Notes under the pieces: model-generated
Database searches by the model: none
What the model saw: only the letters and a program-made list of their open reading frames with translations
Told to the model about the DNA's origin: nothing
Shown here: piece after piece, positions 27,778-39,196 of the stretch
Layout of the letters: each line of letters opens with the position of its first letter
How positions within the stretch are numbered: position 1 is the first letter of the stretch
NCBI GenBank assembly: GCA_037013495.1
Contig: JAZDXN010000030.1
Location: 1,488,001-1,552,000 of the forward strand
Reading direction: 5' to 3'
Length of the DNA stretch: 64,000 bases
DNA from: Hippophae tibetana
Lineage: Eukaryota; Streptophyta; Magnoliopsida; Rosales; Elaeagnaceae
Position numbers and translations under genes: made by a program

Positions 27778-30159
27778 GTAAAAGTGAGTTTATTTATTTT
27801 ATATAACTTTAACATATTTCAATTTTTGCAAAACAAAATAAGACATTTGGTAGAGAAAATTACATTAAACCAATTTATTTTACTATGAAATAGTCGGCAA
27901 AAAAAAATGATTTTCAGTTATATTAACCTATATATAGAAGTAGTTTGTAGGGAGAATAATGGTAATATATCATATTGAACTTGTGGAAGATAATATAGTT
28001 ATATTTGGAGATCTTATATACAATACAAATTTATTGTTTGAATGTTTGCATGAAAACGAGGAATTTTTGTATCGAGATAATTTATAAATTTTGGCAATCC
28101 GTATTTATGTTTGCAGAATTGTTAGATATATTCCTTCTTATAAAAGTAAGAATTCCAATAAATGTTAACAAAATATGTAAAATATTTATTAGCTCATAAT
28201 ATGATACCAAAATTACGTATGTATAAATTATAATCTACTGTTATTTGTATAAGTTTAACAATTACATGCATAATTTTGTTGGATATTGCACGATCATGTC
28301 TAGGGTATCAACACCACAAAGGGTAATCTCCTGTCTCTTAATCTTGGTTTTCCAATTTCTCCTACTTTTAAGATACATGTGGAATGTATGATATTTCAAC
28401 CACTAATAGCTTTTTTCAATTGGTAAATAATGATTTCATTCAATCTAATATATATATTTATAGTATCTACTTATATGTGATTTTATTTAATATGATTTAT
28501 TTCACATAAAGGAAAAACTTTATGTATTATTTATTTATTTATAACATTTTTAATACATTTATTATAAAATAGAAAAAGTGAGTTTATTTATTTTATATAA
28601 CATTAACATATTTTAATTTTTGCAAAACAAAATAAGACATGTGGTAGAGAAAATTACATTAAACCAATTTATTTTACTCTGAATTAGTCGGCAAAAAAAA
28701 ATGATTTTCAGTTATATTAACCTATATATAGAAGTAGTTTGTAGGGAGAATAATGGTAATACATCATATTGAACTTGTGGAAGTTAATATAGTTATATTT
28801 GGAGATCTTATATACAATACAAATTTATTGTTTTAATGTTTGCATACAAACGAGGAATTTTTGTATCGAGATAATTTATGAATTTTGGAAATCCGTATTT
28901 ATGTTTGTAGAATTGTTAGACATATTCCTAATTATAAAAGTAAGATTTCCAATAAATGTTAACAAAATATGTAAAATATTTATTAGCTCATAATATGATA
29001 CCAAAATTACGTATGTATAAATTATAATCTACTGTTATTTGTATAAGTTTAACAATTACATGCATAATTTTGTTGGATATTGCAAGATCATGTCTAGGGT
29101 ATCGACACCACAAAGGGTAATCCCCGTGTCTCTTAATCTTGGTTTTCCAATTTCTCCTACTTTTAAGTTACATGTGGAATGTATGATATTTCAACCACTA
29201 ATAGCTTTTTTCAATTGGTAAATAATGATTTCATTCAATCTAATATATATATTTATAGTATCTACTTATATGTGATTTTATTTAATATGATTTATTTCAC
29301 ATAAAGGAAAAACTTTATGTATTATTTATTTATTTATAACATTTTTAATACATTTATTAGAAAATAGAAAAAGTGAGTTTATTTATTTTATATAACTTTA
29401 ACATATTTTAATTTTTGCAAAACAAAATAAGACATTTGGTAGAGAAAATTACATTAAACCAATTTATTTTACTCTGAAATAGTCGGCAAAAAAATGATTT
29501 TCAGTTATATTAACCTATATATAGAAGTAGTTTGTAGGGAGAATAATGGTAATACATCATATTGAACTTGTGGAAGATAATATAGTTATATTTGGAGATC
29601 TTATATACAATACAATTTTATTGTTTGAATGTTTGCATGCAAACGAGGAATTTTTGTATCGAGATAATTTATGAATTTTGGCAATCCGTATTTATGTTTG
29701 CAGAATTGTTAGACATATTCCTAATTATAAAAGTAAGAATTCCAATAAATGTTAACAAAATATGTAAAATATTTATTAGCTCATAATATGATACCAAAAT
29801 TACGTATGTAGAAATTATAATCTACTGTTATTTGTATAAGTTTAACAATTACATGCATAATTTTGTTGGATATTGCACGATCATGTCTAGGGTATCGACA
29901 CCACAAAGGGTAATCCCCCTGTCTCTTAATCTTGGTTTTCCAATTTCTCCTACTTTTAAGATACATGTGGAATGTATGATATTTCAACCACTAATAGCTT
30001 TTTTAAATTGGTAAATAATGATTTCATTCAATCTAATATATATATTTATAGTATCTACTTATATATGATTTTATTTAATATGATTTATTTCAAATAAAGG
30101 AAACGCTTTATGTATTATTTATTTATTTATAACATTTTTAATACATTTATTATAAAATA
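27778..30159 (+). repeat. Second four-monomer higher-order unit, third copy, ending in a hybrid monomer
   Basis: Monomers at 27778, 28572 and 29367 repeat the first three members at a 3,176-bp offset from the previous copy. The fourth member is absent. The 29367 monomer starts like the third member (acaattttattg). After about 29805 it takes the sequence of the 23808 copy (tatgtagaaattata, taatccccc, gcttttttaaattgg), so it is a hybrid. Copies two and three of this unit form a direct tandem pair from 24602 onwards and look nearly identical by eye. Confidence 0.85.
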
Positions 30160-31747
30160 GTAAAAGTGAGTTTATTTATTTTATATAACTTTAACATATT
30201 TCAATTTTTGCAAAACAAAATAAGACATTTGGTAGAGAAAATTACATTAAACTAATTTATTTTACTCTGAATTAGTCGGGAAAAAAAATGATTTTCAGTT
30301 ATATTAACCTATATATAGAAGTAGTTTGTAGGGAGAATAATGGTAACACATCAAATTGAACTTGTAGAAGATAATATAGTTATATTTGGAGATCTTATAT
30401 ACAATACAAATTTATTGTTTGAATGTTTGCATGCAAACGAGGAATTTTTGTATCGAGAAAATTTATGAATTTTGGCAATCCCTATTTATGTTTGTAGAAT
30501 TGTTAGACATATTCCTAATTATAAAAGTAAGGCTTCAAAGAAATGTTAACAAAATATGTAAAATATTTATTAGCTCATAATATGATACCAAAATTACGTA
30601 TGTATAAATTATAATCTACGGCTATTTGTATAAGTTTAACAATTACGTACGTAATTTTGTTGGATATTGCACGATCATGTCTAGGGTATTGACACCACAA
30701 AGGGTAATCCCCGTGTCTCTTAATCTTGGTTTTCCAATTTCTCCTACTTTTAAGTTACATGTGGAATGTATGATATTTCAACCACTAATAGCTTTTTTTA
30801 ATTGGTAAATAATGATTTCATTCAATCTAATATATATATTTATAGTATCTACTTATATATGATTTTATTTAATATGATTTATTTCAAATAAAGGAAACGC
30901 TTTATGTATTATTTATTTATTTATAACATTTTTAATACATTTATTATAAAATAGTAAAAGTGAGTTTATTTATTTTATATAACTTTAACATATTTCAATT
31001 TTTGCAAAACAAAATAAGACATTTGGTAGAGAAAATTACATTAAACTAATTTATTTTACTCTGAATTAGTCGGGAAAAAAAATGATTTTCAGTTATATTA
31101 ACCTATATATAGAAGTAGTTTGTAGGGAGAATAATGGTAACACATCAAATTGAACTTGTAGAAGATAATATAGTTATATTTGGAGATCTTATATACAATA
31201 CAAATTTATTGTTTGAATGTTTGCATGCAAACGAGGAATTTTTGTATCGAGAAAATTTATGAATTTTGGCAATCCCTATTTATGTTTGTAGAATTGTTAG
31301 ACATATTCCTAATTATAAAAGTAAGGCTTCAAAGAAATGTTAACAAAATATGTAAAATATTTATTAGCTCATAATATGATACCAAAATTACGTATGTATA
31401 AATTATAATCTACGGCTATTTGTATAAGTTTAACAATTACGTACGTAATTTTGTTGGATATTGCACGATCATGTCTAGGGTATTGACACCACAAAGGGTA
31501 ATCCCCGTGTCTCTTAATCTTGGTTTTCCAATTTCTCCTACTTTTAAGTTACATGTGGAATGTATGATATTTCAACCACTAATAGCTTTTTTTAATTGGT
31601 AAATAATGATTTCATTCAATCTAATATATATATTTATAGTATCTACTTATATATGATTTTATTTAATATGATTTATTTCACATAAAGGAAAATATTTATG
31701 TATTATTTATTTATTTATAATATTTGTAATACATTTAATATAAAATA
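30160..31747 (+). repeat. Adjacent doublet of near-identical monomers (794 bp)
   Basis: The monomers at 30160 and 30954 share every private marker I checked: cattaaactaattt, tagtcgggaaaa, acatcaaattgaac, cgagaaaatttatg, aatccctattt, tctacggctat, attacgtacgtaatt and aagttacatgtgg. They look identical over most of their length, and the copy on each side is different. This is the clearest case of a very recent single-monomer duplication in the window. Confidence 0.85.
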
Positions 31748-32970
31748 GTAAAAGTGAGTTTATTTATTTTATATAACTTTAACATATTTTAATTTTTGCA
31801 AAACAAAATAAGACATTTGGTAGAGAAAATTACATTAAACCAATTTATTTTACTCTGAATTAGTCGGCAAAAAAAAATGATTTTCAGTTATATTAACCTA
31901 TATATAGAAGTAGTTTGTAGGGAGAATAATGGTAATACATCATATTGAACTTATGGAAGATAATATAGTTATATTTGGAGATCTTATATACAATACAAAT
32001 TTATTGTTTTAATGTTTGCATACAAACGAGGAATTTTTGTATCGAGATAATTTATGAATTTTAGAAATCCGTATTTATGTTTGTAGAATTGTTAGACATA
32101 TTCCTAATTATAAAAGTAAGATTTCCAATAAATGTTAACAAAATATGTAAAATATTTATTAGCTCATAATATGATACCAAAATTACGTATGTATAAATTA
32201 TAATCTACTGTTATTTGTATAAGTTTAACAATTACATGCATAATTTTGTTGGATATTGCACGATCATGTCTAGGGTATCCACACCACAAAGGGTAATCCC
32301 CGTGTCTCTTAATCTTGGTTTTCCAATTTCTCCTACTTTTAAGTTACATGTGGAATGTATGATATTTCAACCACTAATAGCTTTTTTTAATTGGTAAATA
32401 ATGATTTCATTCAATCTAATATATATATTTATAGTATCTACTTATATGTGATTTTATTTAATATGATTTATTTCAAATAAAGGAAAAAATTTATGTATTA
32501 TTTATGTATTTATAACATTTTTATTACATTTAGTATAAAATAGTAAAAGTGAGTTTATTTATTTTATATAACTTTAAAATATTTTAATTTTTGCAAAACA
32601 AAATAAGACATTTGGTAGAGAAAATTACATTAAACCAATTTATTTTACTCTGAATCAGTTGGCAAAAAAAAATATTTTCAGTTATATTAACCTATATATA
32701 GAAGTACTTTGTAGGGAGAATAATGGTAATACATCATATTGAACTTGTAGAAGATAATATAGTTATATTTGGAGATCTTATATACAATACAAATTTATTG
32801 TTTGCATGTTTGCATGCAAACGAGGAATTTTTGTATCGAGATAATTTATGAATTTTGGCAATCCGTATTTATGTTTGCAGAATTGTTAGACATATTCCTA
32901 ATTATAAAAGTAAGAATTCCAATAAATGTTAACAAAATATGTAAAATATTTATTAGCTCATAATATGATA
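31748..32970 (+). repeat. Last forward monomers before the breakpoint; the final one is truncated
   Basis: The 31748 copy shares gcatacaaacg, taagatttcc and taatccccgtgtc with the second member of the four-monomer unit. It uses tatccacacc where most copies have tatcgacacc or tatcaacacc. The 32543 copy is close to type A of the leftmost block (cagttggc, gcatgtttgcatgcaaac). It stops at 32970 after 428 bp. The missing part is the less AT-rich core and everything after it. Confidence 0.85.
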
Positions 32971-33650
32971 AATATATATATTAGATTGAATGAAATCATT
33001 ATTTACCAATTAAAAAAACCTATTAGTAGTTGAAATATCATACATTCCACATGTATATTAAAAGTAGGAGAAATTGGAAAACCAAGATTAAGAGACAAGG
33101 GGATTACCCTTTGTGGTGTCGATATCCTAGACATGATCGTGCAATATCCAACAAAATTATGCACGTAATTGTTAAACTTATACAAATAACAGTAGATTAT
33201 AATTTATACATACGTAATTTTGGTATCATATTATGAGCTAATAAATATTTTACATATTTTGTTAATATTTCTTTGAAGTCTTACTTTTATAATTAGGAAT
33301 ATGTCTAACAATTATACAAACATAAATACGGATTTCCAAAATTCATAAATTAACTCGATACAAAATTTCCTCGTTTGCATGCAAACATTCAAACAATAAA
33401 TTTGTATTTTATATAAGATCTCCAAATATAACTATATTATCTTCGACAAGTTAAATATGATGTGTTACCATTATTCTCCCTATAAACAGCTTCTATATAT
33501 AGGTTAATATAACTAAAAGTCAATTTTTTTGCGACTAATTCAGAGTAAAATAAATTGGTTTAATGTAATTTTCTCTACCAAATGTCTTATTTTGTTTTGC
33601 AAAATTTAAATTATGTTAAAGTTATATAAAATAAATAAACTCACTTTTAC
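32543..33650. repeat. Imperfect inverted repeat spanning the breakpoint (arms ~428 bp, spacer 253 bp)
   Basis: The left arm 32543-32970 is the reverse complement, with mismatches, of 33224-33650. The string ending gata at 32970 pairs with tatc at 33224-33227. The spacer 32971-33223 is the less AT-rich core of the inverted monomer and has no partner in the truncated forward monomer. Beyond these arms the complementarity continues in principle through the two whole half-arrays. The left arm carries the EcoRI-type segment (gaattccaataaatg). The right arm carries the other type (ctttgaagtcttac). The arms are thus diverged rather than a fresh fold-back. Confidence 0.85.
32961..32980. other. Array inversion breakpoint with 3-bp shared sequence
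   Basis: The forward monomer runs normally up to taatatgata (ending 32970), where its neighbours continue with ccaaaattacg. Instead the sequence passes directly into aatatatatattagattg, which is the reverse complement of a part of the monomer about 250 bp further along. The trinucleotide ATA at 32968-32970 fits both sides, so it is shared at the join. There is no filler DNA, target-site duplication or transposon end. The upstream monomer is cut to 428 bp and the downstream one to 680 bp. This looks like end joining or template switching between oppositely oriented copies. A misassembly is possible but less likely, because the two sides are of different subtypes. Confidence 0.9.
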
Positions 33651-34445
33651 TATTTTGTAATAAATGTATTAAAAATGTTATAAATAAATAAATAATACAT
33701 AAAGTTTTTCCTTTATGTGAAATAAATCATATTAAATAAAATCACATATTAGTAGATACTATAAATATATATATTAGATTGAATGAAATCATTATTTACC
33801 AATTAAAAAAAGCTATTAGTGGTTGACATATCATACATTCCACATGTATCTCAAAAGTAGGAGAAATTGGAAAACCAAGATTAAGAGACAGGGGGATTAC
33901 CCTTTGTGGTGTCGATACCCTAGACATGATCGTGCAATATCCAACAAAATTATGCACGTAATTGTTAAACTTATACAAATAATAGTAGATTATAATTTAT
34001 ACATACCTAATTTTGGTATCATATTATGAGAAAATAAATATTTTACATATTTTGTTAACATTTATTGGAATTCTTACTTTTATAATTAGGAATATGTCTA
34101 ACAATTCTACAAACATAAATACGGATTTGCAAAATTCATAAATTATCTCGATACAAGAATTCCTCGTTTTGCATGCAAACATTCAAACAATAAATTTGTA
34201 TTGTATATAAGATCTACAAATATAACTATATTATCTTCTTCAAGTTCAATATGATGTTTTACCATTATTCTCCCAACAAACAGCTTCTATATATAGGTTA
34301 ATATAACTGAAAATCATTTTTTTTGCCAACTAATTCAGAGTAAAATAAATTGTTTTAATGTAATTTTCTCTACCAAATGTCTTATTTTGTTTTGCAAAAA
34401 TTAAAATATGTTAAAGTTATATAAAATAAATAAAACCACTTTTAC
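32971..34445 (-). repeat. First inverted monomers: a 680-bp partial and one complete copy
   Basis: The first unit begins inside a monomer at aatatatatattag. It carries the private markers catgtatatta, gatatcctag, atcttcgacaagtt and caatttttttgcgac. The second, 33651-34445, has tggttgacatatc, tatctcaaaag, acatacctaa and atgagaaaataaat. Both recur 6,339 bp downstream (from about 39310 and 39990). Only a few substitutions differ, such as cctataaacagc against cctacaaacagc. Confidence 0.85.
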
Positions 34446-37400
34446 TATTTTATAATAAATGTATTAAAAATGTTATAAATAAATAATACATAAAGTGTTT
34501 CCTTTATGTGAAATAAATCATATTAAATAAAATCATATATAAGTAGATACTATAAATATATATATTAGATTGAATGAAATCATCATTTACCAATTAAAAA
34601 AAGCTATTAGTGGTTGCAATATCATACATTCCACATGTATCTTAAAAGTAGGAGAAATTGGAAAACCAAGATTAAGAGACAGGGGGATTACCCTTTGTGG
34701 TGTCGATACCCTAGACATGTTCGTGCAATATCCAACAAAATTATGGACGTAATTGTAAACTTATACAAATAACAGTAGATTATAATTTATACATACGTAA
34801 TTTTGGTATCATATTATCAGCTAATAAATATTTTACATATTTTGTTAACATTTCTTTGAAGTCTTACTTTTATAATTAGGAATATGTCTAACAATTCTAC
34901 AAACATAAATAGGGATTGCCAAAATTCATAAATTATCTCGATACAAAAATTCCTCGTTTGCATGCAAACATTCAAACAATAAAATTGTATTGTATATAAG
35001 ATCTCCAAATATAACTATATTATCTTCCACAAGTTCAATATGATGTATTACCATTATTCTCCCTACAAACAGCTTCTATATATAGGTTAATATAACTGAA
35101 AATCATTTTTTTTGCCAACTAATTCAGAGTAAAATAAATTGTTTTAATGTAATTTTCTCTACCAAATGTGTTATTTTGTTTTGCAAAAATTAAAATATGT
35201 TAAAGTTATATAAAATAAATAAACTCACTTTTACTATTTTATAATAAATGTATTAAAAATGTTATAAATAAATAAATAATACATAAAGTTTTTCCTTTAT
35301 TTGAAATAAATCATATTAAATAAAATCATATATAAGTAGATACTATAAATATATATATTAGATTGAATGAAATCATTATTTACCAATTAAAAAATGGTAT
35401 TAGTGGTTGAAATATCATACATTCCACATGTATCTTAAGAGTAGGAGAAATTGGAAAACCAAGATTAAGAGACAAGGGGATTACCCTTTTGTGATGTCGA
35501 TACCCTAGACATGATCGTGCAATATCCAACAAAATTATGCACGTAATTGTTAAACTTATACAAATAACAGTAGATTATAATTTATACATACGTAATTTTG
35601 GTATCATATTATGAGCTAATAAATATTTTACATATTTTGTTAATATTTCTTTGAAGTCTTACTTTTATAATTAGGAATATGTCTAACAATTATACAAACA
35701 TAAATACGGATTGCCAAAATTCATAAATTAACTCGATACAAAATTTCCTCGTTTGCATGCAAACATTCAAACAATAAATTTGTATTTTATATAAGATCTC
35801 CAAATATAACTATATTATCTTCTACAAGTTAAATATGATGTGTTACCATTATTCTCCCTACAAACAGCTTCTATATATAGGTTAATATAACTGAAAATCA
35901 TTTTTTTTGCCAACTAATTCAGAGTAAAATAAATTGTTTTAATGTAATTTTCTCTACCAAATGTCTTATTTTGTTTTGCAAAAATTAAAATATGTTAAAG
36001 TTATATAAAATAAATAAAACCACTTTTACTATTTTATAATAAATGTATTAAAAATGTTATAAATAAATAATACATAAAGTGTTTCCTTTATGTGAAATAA
36101 ATCATATTAAATAAAATCATATATAAGTAGATACTATAAATATATATATTAGATTGAATGAAATCATCATTTACCAATTAAAAAAAGCTATTAGTGGTTG
36201 CAATATCATACATTCCACATGTATCTTAAAAGTAGGAGAAATTGGAAAACCAAGATTAAGAGACAGGGGGATTACCCTTTGTGGTGTCGATACCCTAGAC
36301 ATGTTCGTGCAATATCCAACAAAATTATGGACGTAATTGTAAACTTATACAAATAACAGTAGATTATAATTTATACATACGTAATTTTGGTATCATATTA
36401 TCAGCTAATAAATATTTTACATATTTTGTTAACATTTCTTTGAAGTCTTACTTTTATAATTAGGAATATGTCTAACAATTCTACAAACATAAATAGGGAT
36501 TGCCAAAATTCATAAATTATCTCGATACAAAAATTCCTCGTTTGCATGCAAACATTCAAACAATAAAATTGTATTGTATATAAGATCTCCAAATATAACT
36601 ATATTATCTTCCACAAGTTCAATATGATGTATTACCATTATTCTCCCTACAAACAGCTTCTATATATAGGTTAATATAACTGAAAATCATTTTTTTTGCC
36701 AACTAATTCAGAGTAAAATAAATTGTTTTAATGTAATTTTCTCTACCAAATGTGTTATTTTGTTTTGCAAAAATTAAAATATGTTAAAGTTATATAAAAT
36801 AAATAAACTCACTTTTACTATTTTATAATAAATGTATTAAAAATGTTATAAATAAATAAATAATACATAAATGTTTTCCTTTATTTGAAATAAATCATAT
36901 TAAATAAAATCATATATAAGTAGATACTATAAATATATATATTAGATTGAATGAAATCATTATTTACCAATTAAAAAAACCTATTAGTGGTTGAAATATC
37001 ATACATTCCACATGTATCTTAAGAGTAGGAGAAATTGGAAAACCAAGATTAAGAGACAAGGGGATTACCCTTTTGTGATGTCGATACCCTAGACATGATC
37101 GTGCAATATCCAACAAAATTATGCACGTAATTGTTAAACTTATACAAATAACAGTAGATTATAATTTATACATACGTAATTTTGGTATCATATTATGAGC
37201 TAATAAATATTTTACATATTTTGTTAATATTTCTTTGAAGTCTTACTTTTATAATTAGGAATATGTCTAACAATTATACAAACATAAATACGGATTGCCA
37301 AAATTCATAAATTAACTCGATACAAAATTTCCTCGTTTGCATGCAAACATTCAAACAATAAATTTGTATTTTATATAAGATCTCCAAATATAACTATATT

Positions 37401-39196
37401 ATCTTCTACAAGTTAAATATGATGTGTTACCATTATTCTCCCTACAAACAGCTTCTATATATAGGTTAATATAACTGAAAATCATTTTTTTTGCCAACTA
37501 ATTCAGAGTAAAATAAATTGTTTTAATGTAATTTTCTCTACCAAATGTCTTATTTTGTTTTGCAAAAATTAAAATATGTTAAAGTTATATAAAATAAATA
37601 AAACCACTTTTACTATTTTATAATAAATGTATTAAAAATGTTATAAATAAATAATACATAAAGTGTTTCCTTTATGTGAAATAAATCATATTAAATAAAA
37701 TCATATATAAGTAGATACTATAAATATATATATTAGATTGAATGAAATCATCATTTACCAATTAAAAAAAGCTATTAGTGGTTGCAATATCATACATTCC
37801 ACATGTATCTTAAAAGTAGGAGAAATTGGAAAACCAAGATTAAGAGACAGGGGGATTACCCTTTGTGGTGTCGATACCCTAGACATGTTCGTGCAATATC
37901 CAACAAAATTATGGACGTAATTGTAAACTTATACAAATAACAGTAGATTATAATTTATACATACGTAATTTTGGTATCATATTATCAGCTAATAAATATT
38001 TTACATATTTTGTTAACATTTCTTTGAAGTCTTACTTTTATAATTAGGAATATGTCTAACAATTCTACAAACATAAATAGGGATTGCCAAAATTCATAAA
38101 TTATCTCGATACAAAAATTCCTCGTTTGCATGCAAACATTCAAACAATAAAATTGTATTGTATATAAGATCTCCAAATATAACTATATTATCTTCCACAA
38201 GTTCAATATGATGTATTACCATTATTCTCCCTACAAACAGCTTCTATATATAGGTTAATATAACTGAAAATCATTTTTTTTGCCAACTAATTCAGAGTAA
38301 AATAAATTGTTTTAATGTAATTTTCTCTACCAAATGTGTTATTTTGTTTTGCAAAAATTAAAATATGTTAAAGTTATATAAAATAAATAAACTCACTTTT
38401 ACTATTTTATAATAAATGTATTAAAAATGTTATAAATAAATAAATAATACATAAATGTTTTCCTTTATTTGAAATAAATCATATTAAATAAAATCATATA
38501 TAAGTAGATACTATAAATATATATATTAGATTGAATGAAATCATTATTTACCAATTAAAAAAACCTATTAGTGGTTGAAATATCATACATTCCACATGTA
38601 TCTTAAGAGTAGGAGAAATTGGAAAACCAAGATTAAGAGACAAGGGGATTACCCTTTTGTGATGTCGATACCCTAGACATGATCGTGCAATATCCAACAA
38701 AATTATGCACGTAATTGTTAAACTTATACAAATAACAGTAGATTATAATTTATACATACGTAATTTTGGTATCATATTATGAGCTAATAAATATTTTACA
38801 TATTTTGTTAATATTTCTTTGAAGTCTTACTTTTATAATTAGGAATATGTCTAACAATTATACAAACATAAATACGGATTGCCAAAATTCATAAATTAAC
38901 TCGATACAAAATTTCCTCGTTTGCATGCAAACATTCAAACAATAAATTTGTATTTTATATAAGATCTCCAAATATAACTATATTATCTTCTACAAGTTAA
39001 ATATGATGTGTTACCATTATTCTCCCTACAAACAGCTTCTATATATAGGTTAATATAACTGAAAATCATTTTTTTGCCAACTAATTCAGAGTAAAATAAA
39101 TTGGTTTAATGTAATTTTCTCTACCAAATGTCTTATTTTGTTTGGCAAAAATTAAAATATGTTAAAGTTATATAAAATAAATAAACTCACTTTTAC
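34446..39196 (-). repeat. Dimer higher-order repeat of 1,584 bp, three tandem copies
   Basis: The units alternate 789 bp and 795 bp: 34446-35234, 35235-36029, 36030-36818, 36819-37613, 37614-38402 and 38403-39196. The 789-bp member has tggttgcaatatc, acatgttcgtgc, ttatggacgtaattgtaaac and a shortened AAAT run. The 795-bp member has tcttaagagtagg and acccttttgtgatgtc. The second and third dimers look nearly identical. The first differs at its boundary (aaaatggtattagtgg and ataaagtttttcc). Identity to the repeat unit fades near 39060. A fourth copy lies at 40785-42368. Confidence 0.88.

Larger units (their letters stand above)
1..32970 (+). repeat. Forward satellite array, ~793-bp monomer, 41 complete copies plus one truncated
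   Basis: Direct head-to-tail tandem array. I phase each monomer at the G of the motif (t)aG[t/a]aaaagtgag. Starts read from the sequence: 1, 793, 1586, 2380, 3174, 3967, 4761, 5555, 6349, 7143, 7937, 8732, 9526, 10320, 11112, 11906, 12700, 13494, 14286, 15081, 15873, 16665, 17459, 18251, 19045, 19840, 20633, 21426, 22219, 23014, 23808, 24602, 25396, 26191, 26984, 27778, 28572, 29367, 30160, 30954, 31748 and 32543 (cut at 32970). Spacing is 792-795 bp. Copies differ by scattered substitutions, poly-A length and 1-4 bp indels. No unique DNA interrupts the array. BglII (AGATCT) and SphI (GCATGC) sites recur about once per monomer, and EcoRI (GAATTC) marks one subtype. The family is not one I recognise. 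Confidence 0.98.

Noticed and set aside
30270..30290. CENP-B box candidate (tagtcggg)
   Set aside because: Only the CGGG part appears, in two copies (near 30277 and 31071), and the required TTCG at the correct spacing is absent. Other copies lack CGGG.
32971..33223. Transposon or inserted element at the inversion
   Set aside because: The spacer of the inverted repeat is ordinary monomer core, with no terminal repeats, target duplication or foreign sequence.
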